Positions 8,358 to 16,194 of a stretch of DNA of 64,000 bases are shown piece after piece; within the stretch, counting starts at the first letter, position 1, and each line of letters opens with the position of its first letter. The notes under the pieces are model-generated. The model had not been told where the DNA came from and searched no databases. It saw only the letters and a list, made by a program, of their open reading frames with translations. Both the position numbers and the translations under genes were made by a program. Where the stretch lies: positions 181,156 to 245,155 of the forward strand of contig CAUJCN010000001.1 of NCBI GenBank assembly GCA_963169855.1, read 5' to 3'. Source of the stretch: Patescibacteria group bacterium (GTDB lineage: Bacteria; Patescibacteria; Dojkabacteria; J137).

Positions 8358-8693
8358 TTATTTAAGTTTCCTTACTATTGAACTCTGAATATATTCAATT
8401 TCCTTGACCTCAGTAAATAGAGGGTACAAAAGTTGATCTTTTGTGATCTCTATAAGTATTGATATCCAATAACTTGTTTCTCGCGCCTCCTTCTTTGCTA
8501 TTTTCATTCTCATCTTGCAATCTCTTGTACCGAGGTTTTGATTAGCCTCAATATAGTTAGCGCCGATCGAACCGGAGCTTCTAATTAATTGTTTATAGTC
8601 TTCGATCGTAATAATAGAAAGTTTTTTTGTTTTTACATATTGACGGATGTTTACAGCAAATTCTTTACATCTATCTTCTAAGTCATACTTCAT
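8358..8693 (-). CDS. Four-helix bundle protein (S23/IVP family)
   Basis: 111 aa. The pattern SIGANYIEANQ with the following KMRMKIAKKEARETSYWL-like helix is typical of the four-helix bundle family first seen in 23S rRNA intervening sequences. In bacteria these proteins are stand-alone helical bundles of unclear role, often next to mobile or variable DNA. ATG 8693 is chosen because TACAAT lies exactly 6 nt upstream; a longer frame to 8744 also exists. Confidence 0.8.
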   Translation of the reverse strand: MKYDLEDRCKEFAVNIRQYVKTKKLSIITIEDYKQLIRSSGSIGANYIEANQNLGTRDCKMRMKIAKKEARETSYWISILIEITKDQLLYPLFTEVKEIEYIQSSIVRKLK

Positions 8694-8699
8694 TAAAGA

Positions 8700-8705
8700 A
8701 TTGTA
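8700..8705 (-). promoter_or_regulatory. -10 box, leaderless-type start
   Basis: TACAAT on the minus strand, 6 nt (TCTTTA) before ATG 8693. Confidence 0.5.
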
Positions 8706-8893
8706 CCTAATGCTAAACGGAATTGACACTCTATCGTAATACATTTTTAGCCTTTCAATCTTTTGTGCTTTAGTCTTTTACCCATTTTAGCTAATTGTGC
8801 ATATCTCAGCCCTATAGTAATTAAGTTAATCATTTCGAACCCGTGAAAATATTGCCCAAAAACCCATGTTATGTGGAACGTATTATTTTTCAT

Positions 8894-8946
8894 TGACGAC
8901 ACAACATATAGTGTTTAATCTGTACATTAACCACTAAATTTAGTGA
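8894..8946 (+). promoter_or_regulatory. nrdR promoter with tandem NrdR boxes
   Basis: Two 16-bp NrdR-box palindromes are present: ACACAACATATAGTGT at 8899-8914 and CCACTAAATTTAGTGA at 8931-8946. Their starts are 32 bp apart (three helical turns), as in known nrd promoters. TTGACG (8894-8899) and TAATCT (8916-8921) could be the -35 and -10, so box 1 would fill the promoter spacer. Binding of NrdR-dATP/ATP would repress the operon. Confidence 0.8.
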
Positions 8947-8960
8947 TTAATAAGAAAAAC

Positions 8961-9416
8961 ATGGTTTGCCCATACTGTAAAAGTGAACAACTAAAAGTGG
9001 TTGATAAACGAAACTGCGCAGAAACCGCAATTAGAAGAAGAAGAGAGTGCGAAAGTTGTAGCAAAAGATTTACTACATACGAAAGAATCGAAAGAGTAAC
9101 TTTGAATGTACAAAAACGAGACGGTAGAGTTGAAGAATTCGATAGAGAAAAATTAAAACGTGGAATTAAGAAAGCTGTCAGCAAAAGAGATGTCGAAGAA
9201 TCAGTAATTGACGAAATGATCTTTGATATAGAAAGTAATCTGATGAATAGGGACGAGCAAACAATTAATGCAAAGGAGATTGGAGAAATGGTTTTAAAAA
9301 GATTAACAAAAGTTGATAAATTAGCTGCTTTACTTTTTGCAGCAGTTTATAAAGATTTCAAGAAACTTGAAGATGTTCATAAAGAACTAGTAAAGCTTGA
9401 ACAACTTAAAAATTAA
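8961..9416 (+). CDS. nrdR: Transcriptional repressor NrdR
   Basis: 151 aa. The N-terminal zinc ribbon CPYC..C..C (residues 3-36) is followed by the RRRRECESC..RFTTYE signature and an ATP-cone domain (about 45-135). It represses ribonucleotide reductase genes when dATP levels are high. ATG 8961 is used because the GTG at 8943 would lie inside NrdR box 2. It is the first gene of an nrdR-nrdA-nrdB cluster and is probably autoregulated. Confidence 0.93.
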   Translation: MVCPYCKSEQLKVVDKRNCAETAIRRRRECESCSKRFTTYERIERVTLNVQKRDGRVEEFDREKLKRGIKKAVSKRDVEESVIDEMIFDIESNLMNRDEQTINAKEIGEMVLKRLTKVDKLAALLFAAVYKDFKKLEDVHKELVKLEQLKN

Positions 9417-9445
9417 TATAGATATTTTATTTAATCAATTATTCA

Positions 9446-12247
9446 ATGAAACTAGCAGCACTTAAAGCGTTGGACTCTTTAACTCCATTTAACCGCGAAA
9501 CTTTTAAAACCTTTATTTCTAATTTAACTGAAGGAATTCCTAATTCTACAGATATGGTAGATACAATTGTAAGAGAAGTTGAACTTACAGTTTTTAGTGG
9601 AATTACTATTGATCAATTATTAGAAGCTACAACATTAGTAGCAACTCAGAACATCCAGAATGATATCAACTACGATAAAATTGCTGCGAGAATCTTACTA
9701 ACAAATATTTATAGAAGTGCACTAAAAAATTATCCAGCTGCTGAGAATTTTGAGGAATTGTACAAAAATTCTTTCATTGAATATATCGAATATGGAGTAG
9801 CGAAAAGACTTCTACACACTCAAATGGGAGAAGTTTACTCAAGAGACGAAGTGAATGAATTAGCTGCAGAATTACTCCCAGAAATGGACGATACTTTCGA
9901 TTTCATTGGGTTAGATACAGCATTCAAAAGATACATGAGATTCGATTGGGATCAGAAAGCTTTGGAAACTCCTCAATTCATGTGGATGAGAATCGCAATG
10001 TGGATGGGGATTAAAGAAAAAGATAGAGTACGATGGGCAAAAGGTTTCTATCAGAAATTAGCAAAACTCCTATATATTCCAGGAGGTTCTACAAATATTG
10101 GAGCAGGAACTACTTACCCAACTTTAAGTAACTGTTATTTAATCGACACAGAAGACGATACTAGAGCAATTTTCGACAACGTAAAAAATATCGCTTTAAT
10201 TTCTAAAGCAACTGGAGGAATCGGAATCTCCGTTACTAAACTAAGAGCTTCCGGATCTCTTGTTCGAAGTAACAACACATTCTCAACAGGACCAATTCCA
10301 TTCATCAAAGTAATGGATACAACTTTGAAATCAATGTCTAGAGCTGGGAAAAAACACGGAGCAATGTGTATCTACATGGAAAACTGGCACTATGATTTCT
10401 CAGAATTTATCGATTTGAGACAAAACGCTGGAGACGATTACAGAAGAGTTCGAACAGCAGATACAGCAGTTTACCTTTCTGACGAATTCATGAAGAGAGT
10501 AGAAAACGACGATATGTGGTATTTATTCGATCCAGCAGAAGTTTCTGATTTACCAGAACTTTATGGAGCAGAGTTTAGTCAAAAATATTCTGAATATTGC
10601 AAAATGGCGGAGGAAGGAAAAATCACTCTGTTCAAAAAAATGCCTGCTAGAGAACAAATGAAAATAATGTTGAATTCGTTGGTTAGCACATCACATCCTT
10701 GGATAACATGGAAAGACCCGATTAATGTAAGAGCATTAAACAACAATACAGGAACAATTCATAGTTCTAACTTATGTACAGAAATCTGCTTACCTCAGGA
10801 TAGAGAAAACATTGCTGTATGTAACTTAGCTTACATTAACTTAACAAGACATATCGATACAGGTTCAGATAAATCACAAACAAAAGTAAACTGGGATTTA
10901 TTAAAAGAAACAGTTAGAGTTTCAATTCGACACTTGGATAATCTTGTAGACGTAAATGAATTAACAGTTGCAGAAGCAAAAAAATCTGACAGTGAAAACA
11001 GGGCAGTGGGATTAGGAATGTCTGGCTTAGCAGAAGTATTCGAAAAATTCGGATTCGCTTACGACTCACCAGAAGCTTATGACTTAACTGATAAACTAAC
11101 AGAATTCATTTCTTATCATTCTATCGATGCTACTGCAGACTTAGCTCAGGAGAAAGGAAGTTACACTCACTTCCCAGGATCAATGTGGGCAAAGGGATTT
11201 GTTCCATACGACACTTTGGAATTGTTAGAGAAAAGCAGAAACTTCTCAGAAGTTGATAGTAAACTTGCAGGAATCGATAAAATCAAAAGTAGAATCGAAA
11301 CAAAAATTGATTCTATCTCTGATCCTGAATTAAAAGAAATCTACGCAGCTGTAAAAGAATTAACTTCATTGTTTGAGAAGCCAGCAGAAACCGGTGCATC
11401 AGAGCCAAAAGTTTCTTACTACAAACAAGATCGAAGCAAAGATTTAAACTGGGATTCATTGAAAGAGAAAGTAAAGAAGGGAGTTAGAAACGCAACTGTA
11501 ATGGCGATTGCACCTAACGCATCAACAGGATTGGTGTTGGGAACATCTCCAGGAATCGATGTTAGATTCTCACAGATTTTCAGTAGAGCAACAAGTAGAG
11601 GAAAATACTTAGATATTAATAAAAATCTTGTAAAAGATCTTCAACAACTAGGACTTTGGGATAGATTAAAGGATCAGATTATTGAAAAATACGGAGACAT
11701 TTCGGATATGTCGGAAATTCCACAATCTTTGAAAGAAGTTTACAAAACTTCATTCCAAGTCTCACCTTATGGAGTAATCGAAGTTGCATCAAGAGCACAG
11801 AAATGGATCGATCAGGCACTAAGTAGAAATATGTACTTAGAAACTAGAGAAGTAGATGAATTAATCGAAATCTATACAGAAGCATGGAAGAGAGGTTTAA
11901 AGACAACATATTACTTACACACAAAGCCAAGACATACAGCTGAACAGAGTACTACTGTTGTTAATAAATCACAGGCGTTAAACAAATCTGGGTTTGCAAG
12001 AGTTGCAAAACCAATCAGCTCAAAACCTGAAGAAGAAGTTGTTCCGCAGAAAGTTGAAGCTCCAGCTCCAGCAGCATTTGCAGTAGAGCCAGCACCTGTC
12101 TTACAGTCAGTAACAGTTACAGCTCCGGCAGAAACTAAATTAGAAAGAATTAGAAGAGAACAAAAAGCTAAACAGAAAGCTATGAAAATTGCAGAAGCAT
12201 GTCCAATCGATCCTGCAGAAAGAGCACTTTGCGAAGCCTGTCAGTAA
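9446..12247 (+). CDS. nrdA: Class I ribonucleotide reductase, large (alpha) subunit
   Basis: A 933-aa enzyme that reduces ribonucleotides for DNA synthesis. Catalytic Cys are visible: C230 (TLSNCYL), C444 in SSNLCTE with the Asn and Glu around it, and C459 (AVCNLAY). The tyrosine pair TTYYLHT lies near residue 825, and a C-terminal CEAC relay pair is at the end. I see no canonical N-terminal ATP-cone sequence. An Ala/Pro/Glu-rich linker precedes the Cys tail. It lies 29 bp after nrdR; NrdB follows. Confidence 0.95.
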   Translation: MKLAALKALDSLTPFNRETFKTFISNLTEGIPNSTDMVDTIVREVELTVFSGITIDQLLEATTLVATQNIQNDINYDKIAARILLTNIYRSALKNYPAAENFEELYKNSFIEYIEYGVAKRLLHTQMGEVYSRDEVNELAAELLPEMDDTFDFIGLDTAFKRYMRFDWDQKALETPQFMWMRIAMWMGIKEKDRVRWAKGFYQKLAKLLYIPGGSTNIGAGTTYPTLSNCYLIDTEDDTRAIFDNVKNIALISKATGGIGISVTKLRASGSLVRSNNTFSTGPIPFIKVMDTTLKSMSRAGKKHGAMCIYMENWHYDFSEFIDLRQNAGDDYRRVRTADTAVYLSDEFMKRVENDDMWYLFDPAEVSDLPELYGAEFSQKYSEYCKMAEEGKITLFKKMPAREQMKIMLNSLVSTSHPWITWKDPINVRALNNNTGTIHSSNLCTEICLPQDRENIAVCNLAYINLTRHIDTGSDKSQTKVNWDLLKETVRVSIRHLDNLVDVNELTVAEAKKSDSENRAVGLGMSGLAEVFEKFGFAYDSPEAYDLTDKLTEFISYHSIDATADLAQEKGSYTHFPGSMWAKGFVPYDTLELLEKSRNFSEVDSKLAGIDKIKSRIETKIDSISDPELKEIYAAVKELTSLFEKPAETGASEPKVSYYKQDRSKDLNWDSLKEKVKKGVRNATVMAIAPNASTGLVLGTSPGIDVRFSQIFSRATSRGKYLDINKNLVKDLQQLGLWDRLKDQIIEKYGDISDMSEIPQSLKEVYKTSFQVSPYGVIEVASRAQKWIDQALSRNMYLETREVDELIEIYTEAWKRGLKTTYYLHTKPRHTAEQSTTVVNKSQALNKSGFARVAKPISSKPEEEVVPQKVEAPAPAAFAVEPAPVLQSVTVTAPAETKLERIRREQKAKQKAMKIAEACPIDPAERALCEACQ

Positions 12248-12260
12248 AAATTTGAAACAC

Positions 12261-12312
12261 GAAGATCGAAGACTTAAATTTCGATCTTCAAATATTATAT
12301 TTTCGATCTTTT
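12261..12312 (+). promoter_or_regulatory. Hairpin between nrdA and nrdB
   Basis: GAAGATCGAA (12261-12270) pairs with TTCGATCTTC (12280-12289). A second copy of the 3' arm, TTTCGATCTT plus Ts, follows at 12301-12313 and could pair alternatively. This could partly terminate or stabilise the mRNA and so set the alpha/beta ratio. Confidence 0.45.
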
Positions 12313-12318
12313 TTAATT

Positions 12319-13299
12319 ATGGGAATACTACGAAGAAAAAAACTAACAGATGATTTGCAGTTACAAAACGTGACTTACAAATGGGCACAAGAATTATTAG
12401 ATCAGGCGGTAGCAAACACTTGGTTTCCAAAAGAAATTCCTCTTGCCGATGATTTGGAAAATTGGAAAAAAATGACACAGGAAGAAAAAGATGCTGTCAC
12501 AATGTACATAGGATTTTCTAATCCTTGTGAATTCGAAGTAAATGAATCCATTATGCACGGAATGATGCCTTTTGTTTCTGCGCCAGAAATTCAAATGTAC
12601 TTGGTAAGACAAATGTGGGAGGAAGTAAACCATTCAATGACGTTTACCTACATAATGAACACATTAGAAATTGATAGAAGCAAAGCGTTCAATTTACATA
12701 CCGCTGTCGAAGAAGTTCATGCAAAGGAATCATTTTTAACGGACTCAATCAAGAAAATGGCAACTGGTGATATCAACATCGATACCGTAGAAGGAATTCA
12801 AGACTTCATCAGAAATATTATTAAAACAAATATTGTTACAGAAGGAATTTGGTTCTATACAGGATTTATGTTTGCGTTAAGTTTCAGACAAAGAGGATTA
12901 ATGCGAAATCTAGGAAGCTTAACTGACTGGATTGCTAGGGACGAAGCACTTCACTTAAAAGTTGGAATCAATATGATTCTTACAATCTTAGAAGAATATC
13001 CTGAAGTTGCAACAGAAGAGTTTGCAGACGAAATTAGAGACATTGTTTTGGAAGCAGTAAGATTAGAACAGAATTACAATAAAAAATTAATTCCAAATGG
13101 AATTTTAGGAATGAATACAGAATTCATAAACAATTATGTTGAATACGTTGCAGATAGAAGATTAGTAGAGTTAGGATTTCCTCCTCACTTTAATACACCA
13201 AACCCAGCAAAGTGGATGGCAACGGCAAACGATACTTATCAACTAGTAAATTTCTTCGAAGCTCAGAATACTTCTTATGAGGTTAACGCAGGAAAATAA
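12319..13299 (+). CDS. nrdB: Ribonucleotide reductase small (beta) subunit, class Ic-like (Phe at radical site)
   Basis: A 326-aa ferritin-like R2 protein. Metal ligands can be placed at E71, E102 and H105, and later in TEGIW and RDEALH. The position of the radical Tyr (four residues after H105) is F109, in the pattern E-x-x-H-x-x-T-F-x-Y-I. As I recall it, the Chlamydia R2c has the same pattern with spacing E89/E120/H123/F127, and it uses a Mn/Fe cofactor instead of a tyrosyl radical. The metal content is an inference. No NrdI-like flavodoxin gene lies nearby. Confidence 0.92.
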   Translation: MGILRRKKLTDDLQLQNVTYKWAQELLDQAVANTWFPKEIPLADDLENWKKMTQEEKDAVTMYIGFSNPCEFEVNESIMHGMMPFVSAPEIQMYLVRQMWEEVNHSMTFTYIMNTLEIDRSKAFNLHTAVEEVHAKESFLTDSIKKMATGDINIDTVEGIQDFIRNIIKTNIVTEGIWFYTGFMFALSFRQRGLMRNLGSLTDWIARDEALHLKVGINMILTILEEYPEVATEEFADEIRDIVLEAVRLEQNYNKKLIPNGILGMNTEFINNYVEYVADRRLVELGFPPHFNTPNPAKWMATANDTYQLVNFFEAQNTSYEVNAGK

Positions 13300-13300
13300 T

Positions 13301-13669
13301 ATGAACACTACACAGACTATACTGGATGTCCCTTACGAAGAAGTACCTAAAATTAGATCCACACCTTTAGCAGTTGATGAAACTTTTGAAGGTTTTAGAA
13401 CATCAATTGATGAGAGGTATCATCAAACAATTTTGTCAGTCTATGATCAAGCAAGCACAAGTTCTACATTCGATCCTTTTGACTTGAGTGCGATCGTTAG
13501 TACAATAAAAAGCAAATTAACAGAAACTAGGTTAGAAGAAACTCGAAATAAGCTCGGTAGGATACCTAGAGCACGTGATGTGTTAGAGCACTTTCCTCCT
13601 ATAAGTAGACAAGATATTGAATTATTTATTCATCACCACAGAAGCCCACAATTATTCCGTGAATTCTAG
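13301..13669 (+). CDS. Small protein of unknown function downstream of nrdB
   Basis: A 122-aa soluble protein starting 1 nt after the nrdB stop, so it is very likely the last gene of the nrd operon. No known domain is recognised. It has a helical middle with Thr/Arg-rich repeats and ends in a His cluster (HHH near residue 113). The tight coupling to nrdB hints at a linked role but does not prove one. Confidence 0.6.
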   Translation: MNTTQTILDVPYEEVPKIRSTPLAVDETFEGFRTSIDERYHQTILSVYDQASTSSTFDPFDLSAIVSTIKSKLTETRLEETRNKLGRIPRARDVLEHFPPISRQDIELFIHHHRSPQLFREF

Positions 13670-13717
13670 TTTTATAATGCGAATTATGTTATCATAATAT
13701 AGTAACAAAACAGGCGA

Positions 13718-13774
13718 ATGAGTACTAAAGACATTGAAAGACCAACTTTTCTAAGAGCTTTATTCATAAGCTAA
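13718..13774 (+). CDS. Possible 18-aa leader peptide
   Basis: A short ATG-started frame (MSTKDIERPTFLRALFIS) ends 8 bp before a terminator hairpin that lies upstream of the next gene. A -10-like TATCATAAT precedes it at about 13690. The arrangement fits a leader peptide with an attenuator, but there is no run of regulatory codons and it may be chance. Confidence 0.3.
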   Translation: MSTKDIERPTFLRALFIS

Positions 13775-13781
13775 TAGCTTG

Positions 13782-13812
13782 ACCCTTGCAGCAATGCAGG
13801 GGTTTTTTATTA
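13782..13812 (+). terminator. Strong intrinsic terminator or attenuator
   Basis: CCCTTGCA pairs with TGCAGGGG around a GCAA tetraloop and is followed by TTTTTT. It lies between the possible leader peptide and the gene at 13828. Confidence 0.85.
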
Positions 13813-13827
13813 TTTTAAAGTAACATT

Positions 13828-14514
13828 ATGATGGGATTAAGATTAAGTAACGATACAATAGTTCGAGAAATTTCTACACACGAAGTCAGAGACCTGAACA
13901 CTCTGTTAAGGGAATATAAAGAGGCTGTTGGGCAAAACTCCCCTATTATTGAAGATATATTGGAACGTATCGTATTAGAGCACGAATACACAGACGCTGT
14001 TTATGCAGCTGCATTAAAATCTTTACAAAGTAGTTCGGCAACTCAAGAAACGGTAAACATCAGTCCTGATCAAATTGAGGCAGCAAGAAGGGAAAGGAGT
14101 CAAGCTGTTAACGATATAGCCGAGCAGTACTTTAAAGCAAAACCTTTTGCAGGAAGTTACGAAGTCGAACTACCTTTAGTTAGGGATTTAATCCGTAATG
14201 ATGGCAGATATCCTGTAGAAGAAATAGGGAGCCTTGTAGTAAGTGAACTCCGAGGAAGGCTTTCTGGGATTGAACAAGACATCCAAATAGAAAAAGAAAC
14301 AGATCCTCTAGAAAGAGCAATAGAAGCTTACTTTCAAGCACTTCCTGAAGATATAAAAAATGCACAAATATTTGATCATAGTACTTTCGGCAATATCGCA
14401 ATTGCATTTAATCTTGATGACACGCAAAGAAGAGAATTTCGTGATCAAATATCTATAATTCTCGAAGCTGAAGTTACCTTCGAAACCTCAGCAGACTTAG
14501 ACGAGGAAATCTAA
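13828..14514 (+). CDS. Acidic helical protein of unknown function
   Basis: A 228-aa, Glu-rich, soluble and mostly helical protein with no recognised domain. It is preceded by a strong terminator 16 bp upstream, so either it is expressed by read-through/attenuation or a promoter overlaps the hairpin. It is convergent with the permease gene, the last 4 bases overlapping. A second ATG at 13831 is equally possible. Confidence 0.55.
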   Translation: MMGLRLSNDTIVREISTHEVRDLNTLLREYKEAVGQNSPIIEDILERIVLEHEYTDAVYAAALKSLQSSSATQETVNISPDQIEAARRERSQAVNDIAEQYFKAKPFAGSYEVELPLVRDLIRNDGRYPVEEIGSLVVSELRGRLSGIEQDIQIEKETDPLERAIEAYFQALPEDIKNAQIFDHSTFGNIAIAFNLDDTQRREFRDQISIILEAEVTFETSADLDEEI

Positions 14515-15593
14515 TCTCTAAGATTCTTGTAAATTATATTCACGCATCCTGCGAATGGGATTGCTAATAACGCTCCTATCGCACTTCCTGTCAGCGAGAA
14601 TCCAGCAATAATTACCAAGATTGAAACAATTGGGTTTAAATCAATCGCCTTTCTCATAATCACAGGAACCAAGAATACTCCTTCAATTTGCTGAATCAGA
14701 ATAAAGCTGATCAAAATATAAACAATAATTGCAGCAACACTTCCAGTTAAAATTGCTAAAAGAACAGCAAACACCAAAGTAATTGTTGGACCTAGGTTTG
14801 GTAGTGCCTCTAGAATTGCAGCAATCAGCGAGATAAGCAATGCAAATCTTCCAAGATCGTAATCCTGAACAAATAAGCCAGGAATCGAGATAACTATATA
14901 AGTTAGTAAACCAACGAAGAACATTAACGCTATCTGCCCCACTAACCAACTACCCAAACCAGTCTTCATCTGAGTGAAAATCTTATTCCATTTTTGTCTC
15001 TGATTTTCGTTTTTCAGGAAATAATTCACTCCCTCTTCAAAGAAATCTTTCTTTGGAAGAATCATATACAGGGATATGAAAATCACTAAGAAAATATTCA
15101 AAAGTCCTGCTGCTATTCCACCAGCAATCTTTAATCCCGCAGCTCCAACTCCATTAAAATTTCCTAGAAAGTTAGCATCAAAAACCTGATTCAATTCAAT
15201 TTCATTATTCGCAAGCTGATCAATTTTACCCACGACATTCGATACAGGTTCTGATAAAACTGGGAATCTATCATCAACAAAAGATTGAATACTGTCTGAA
15301 TTTAATTCAACATCCTGTAAAGCAGTTCTAACTTCGTTGTAAGTAGCATTCAGAATTAAACTTAAAACAAATGAAGTCAAAGCTATCAAACCCATAAAGA
15401 CAAATGCAATTGCCAAGCCTCGTGGAATCTTCTTTCTTTGAAGATAATCTACAGTTGGTTTCAGTCCAGCAAAAATAATAAATGCTGAGAAAACAATTAT
15501 AAATATAGAGTAGACTTCACTAAAAAACAGAACAAAACCTAGAAGTAGAATTCCGATAAGGATGTTTTTGGGAGAGAATAATTCAAATTGCAT
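14511..15593 (-). CDS. AI-2E family membrane permease
   Basis: A 360-aa integral membrane protein with about seven or eight hydrophobic segments (pairs near residues 8-50 and 60-85, then 150-180, 210-250, and a C-terminal cluster from 255 to 355). The C-terminal GxxLAIPFAG..iiy motif and overall layout match the AI-2E/PerM family (PF01594). Members move autoinducer-2 or ions; the substrate cannot be told from sequence. Confidence 0.85.
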   Translation of the reverse strand: MQFELFSPKNILIGILLLGFVLFFSEVYSIFIIVFSAFIIFAGLKPTVDYLQRKKIPRGLAIAFVFMGLIALTSFVLSLILNATYNEVRTALQDVELNSDSIQSFVDDRFPVLSEPVSNVVGKIDQLANNEIELNQVFDANFLGNFNGVGAAGLKIAGGIAAGLLNIFLVIFISLYMILPKKDFFEEGVNYFLKNENQRQKWNKIFTQMKTGLGSWLVGQIALMFFVGLLTYIVISIPGLFVQDYDLGRFALLISLIAAILEALPNLGPTITLVFAVLLAILTGSVAAIIVYILISFILIQQIEGVFLVPVIMRKAIDLNPIVSILVIIAGFSLTGSAIGALLAIPFAGCVNIIYKNLRD

Positions 15594-15683
15594 AAAAATG
15601 CGTTAACTAAAGGAATATTACCATGATCTAAAACATCTGAATACCCTACAGATAAACGCTATAGTGAGCGCAAGAATAAATGA

Positions 15684-15756
15684 TGCATGTTGAAGCACTC
15701 GAAATGTTCAACAAAAGAATGAATGATGTCATGGTGAGGCACTCGAACCATCATCA
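15684..15756. repeat. Two REP-like hairpins at the 3' end of a GIY-YIG gene
   Basis: The first, TGTTGAA/TTCAACA (15688-15713), contains GCACTCGAA. The second, ATGATG..ATGGT/ACCAT..CATCAT (15723-15756), has loop GAGGCACTCGA. The second overlaps the 3' end of the GIY-YIG frame, so the gene's last codons are read from the repeat. Confidence 0.75.
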
Positions 15757-16058
15757 TTCTTTCTCTCTCCTAGACTATAACGTTGTGCTAACTTACTAAT
15801 AAGATCGTAATCGTTTTTAATTAAAGCTTCTTTCTTAGCTCTAGACCACCTCTTAATTTGTTTTTCAAAAGCAATCGCATAATTTATATCATTGAATTCA
15901 AAAGTGGCACAAACAATAATCGGTCTTCTTTTGTAAGTGTAACAACGATTATTCAATCCATTAGAATGCTCAGAAATTCTTCTATCTAAATTATTAGTTA
16001 CTCCTATATAAAAAGTATCGTCAATACACCTAAGAATATACACATAAAAAGACTTCAT
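15729..16058 (-). CDS. Small GIY-YIG nuclease (UPF0213-like) within inverted REP-like hairpins
   Basis: 109 aa. The GIY-YIG domain spans about residues 4-85: YVYIL then FYIGVTNNLDRRISEH with the catalytic Arg, and a later Glu in the FEKQIKRW segment. The last 10 residues are encoded by a REP-like hairpin. Another hairpin of the same family, in inverted orientation, lies upstream (16116-16149). TATTCT sits 6 nt before the ATG. Enzymes of this type cleave DNA; by analogy with RAYT transposases I infer a link to the repeats, which is not proven. Confidence 0.88.
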   Translation of the reverse strand: MKSFYVYILRCIDDTFYIGVTNNLDRRISEHSNGLNNRCYTYKRRPIIVCATFEFNDINYAIAFEKQIKRWSRAKKEALIKNDYDLISKLAQRYSLGERKNDDGSSASP

Positions 16059-16115
16059 ATTTGAAGAATACTACTAACCTCTGAGAAGTTCTTTGTCATG
16101 AAATACAAATTCCTT

Positions 16116-16149
16116 CTTTGTACGGTTCGAGAGCCTCACCGTGACAAAG
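16116..16149. repeat. REP-like hairpin upstream of the GIY-YIG gene
   Basis: CTTTGT-ACGGT pairs with ACCGT-g-ACAAAG around TCGAGAGCCTC, which is the reverse complement of the GAGGCTCTCGA loop. It is inverted relative to the copy at 15723-15756. Confidence 0.75.
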
Positions 16150-16180
16150 TTATAAGCACTCAAATCGGAACTAACTTTGA

Positions 16181-16186
16181 TATAAT
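16181..16186 (+). promoter_or_regulatory. -10 box of uvrC
   Basis: TATAAT ends 8 nt before ATG 16195, which predicts a leaderless or near-leaderless uvrC mRNA. Confidence 0.6.
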
Positions 16187-16194
16187 GCATATGT

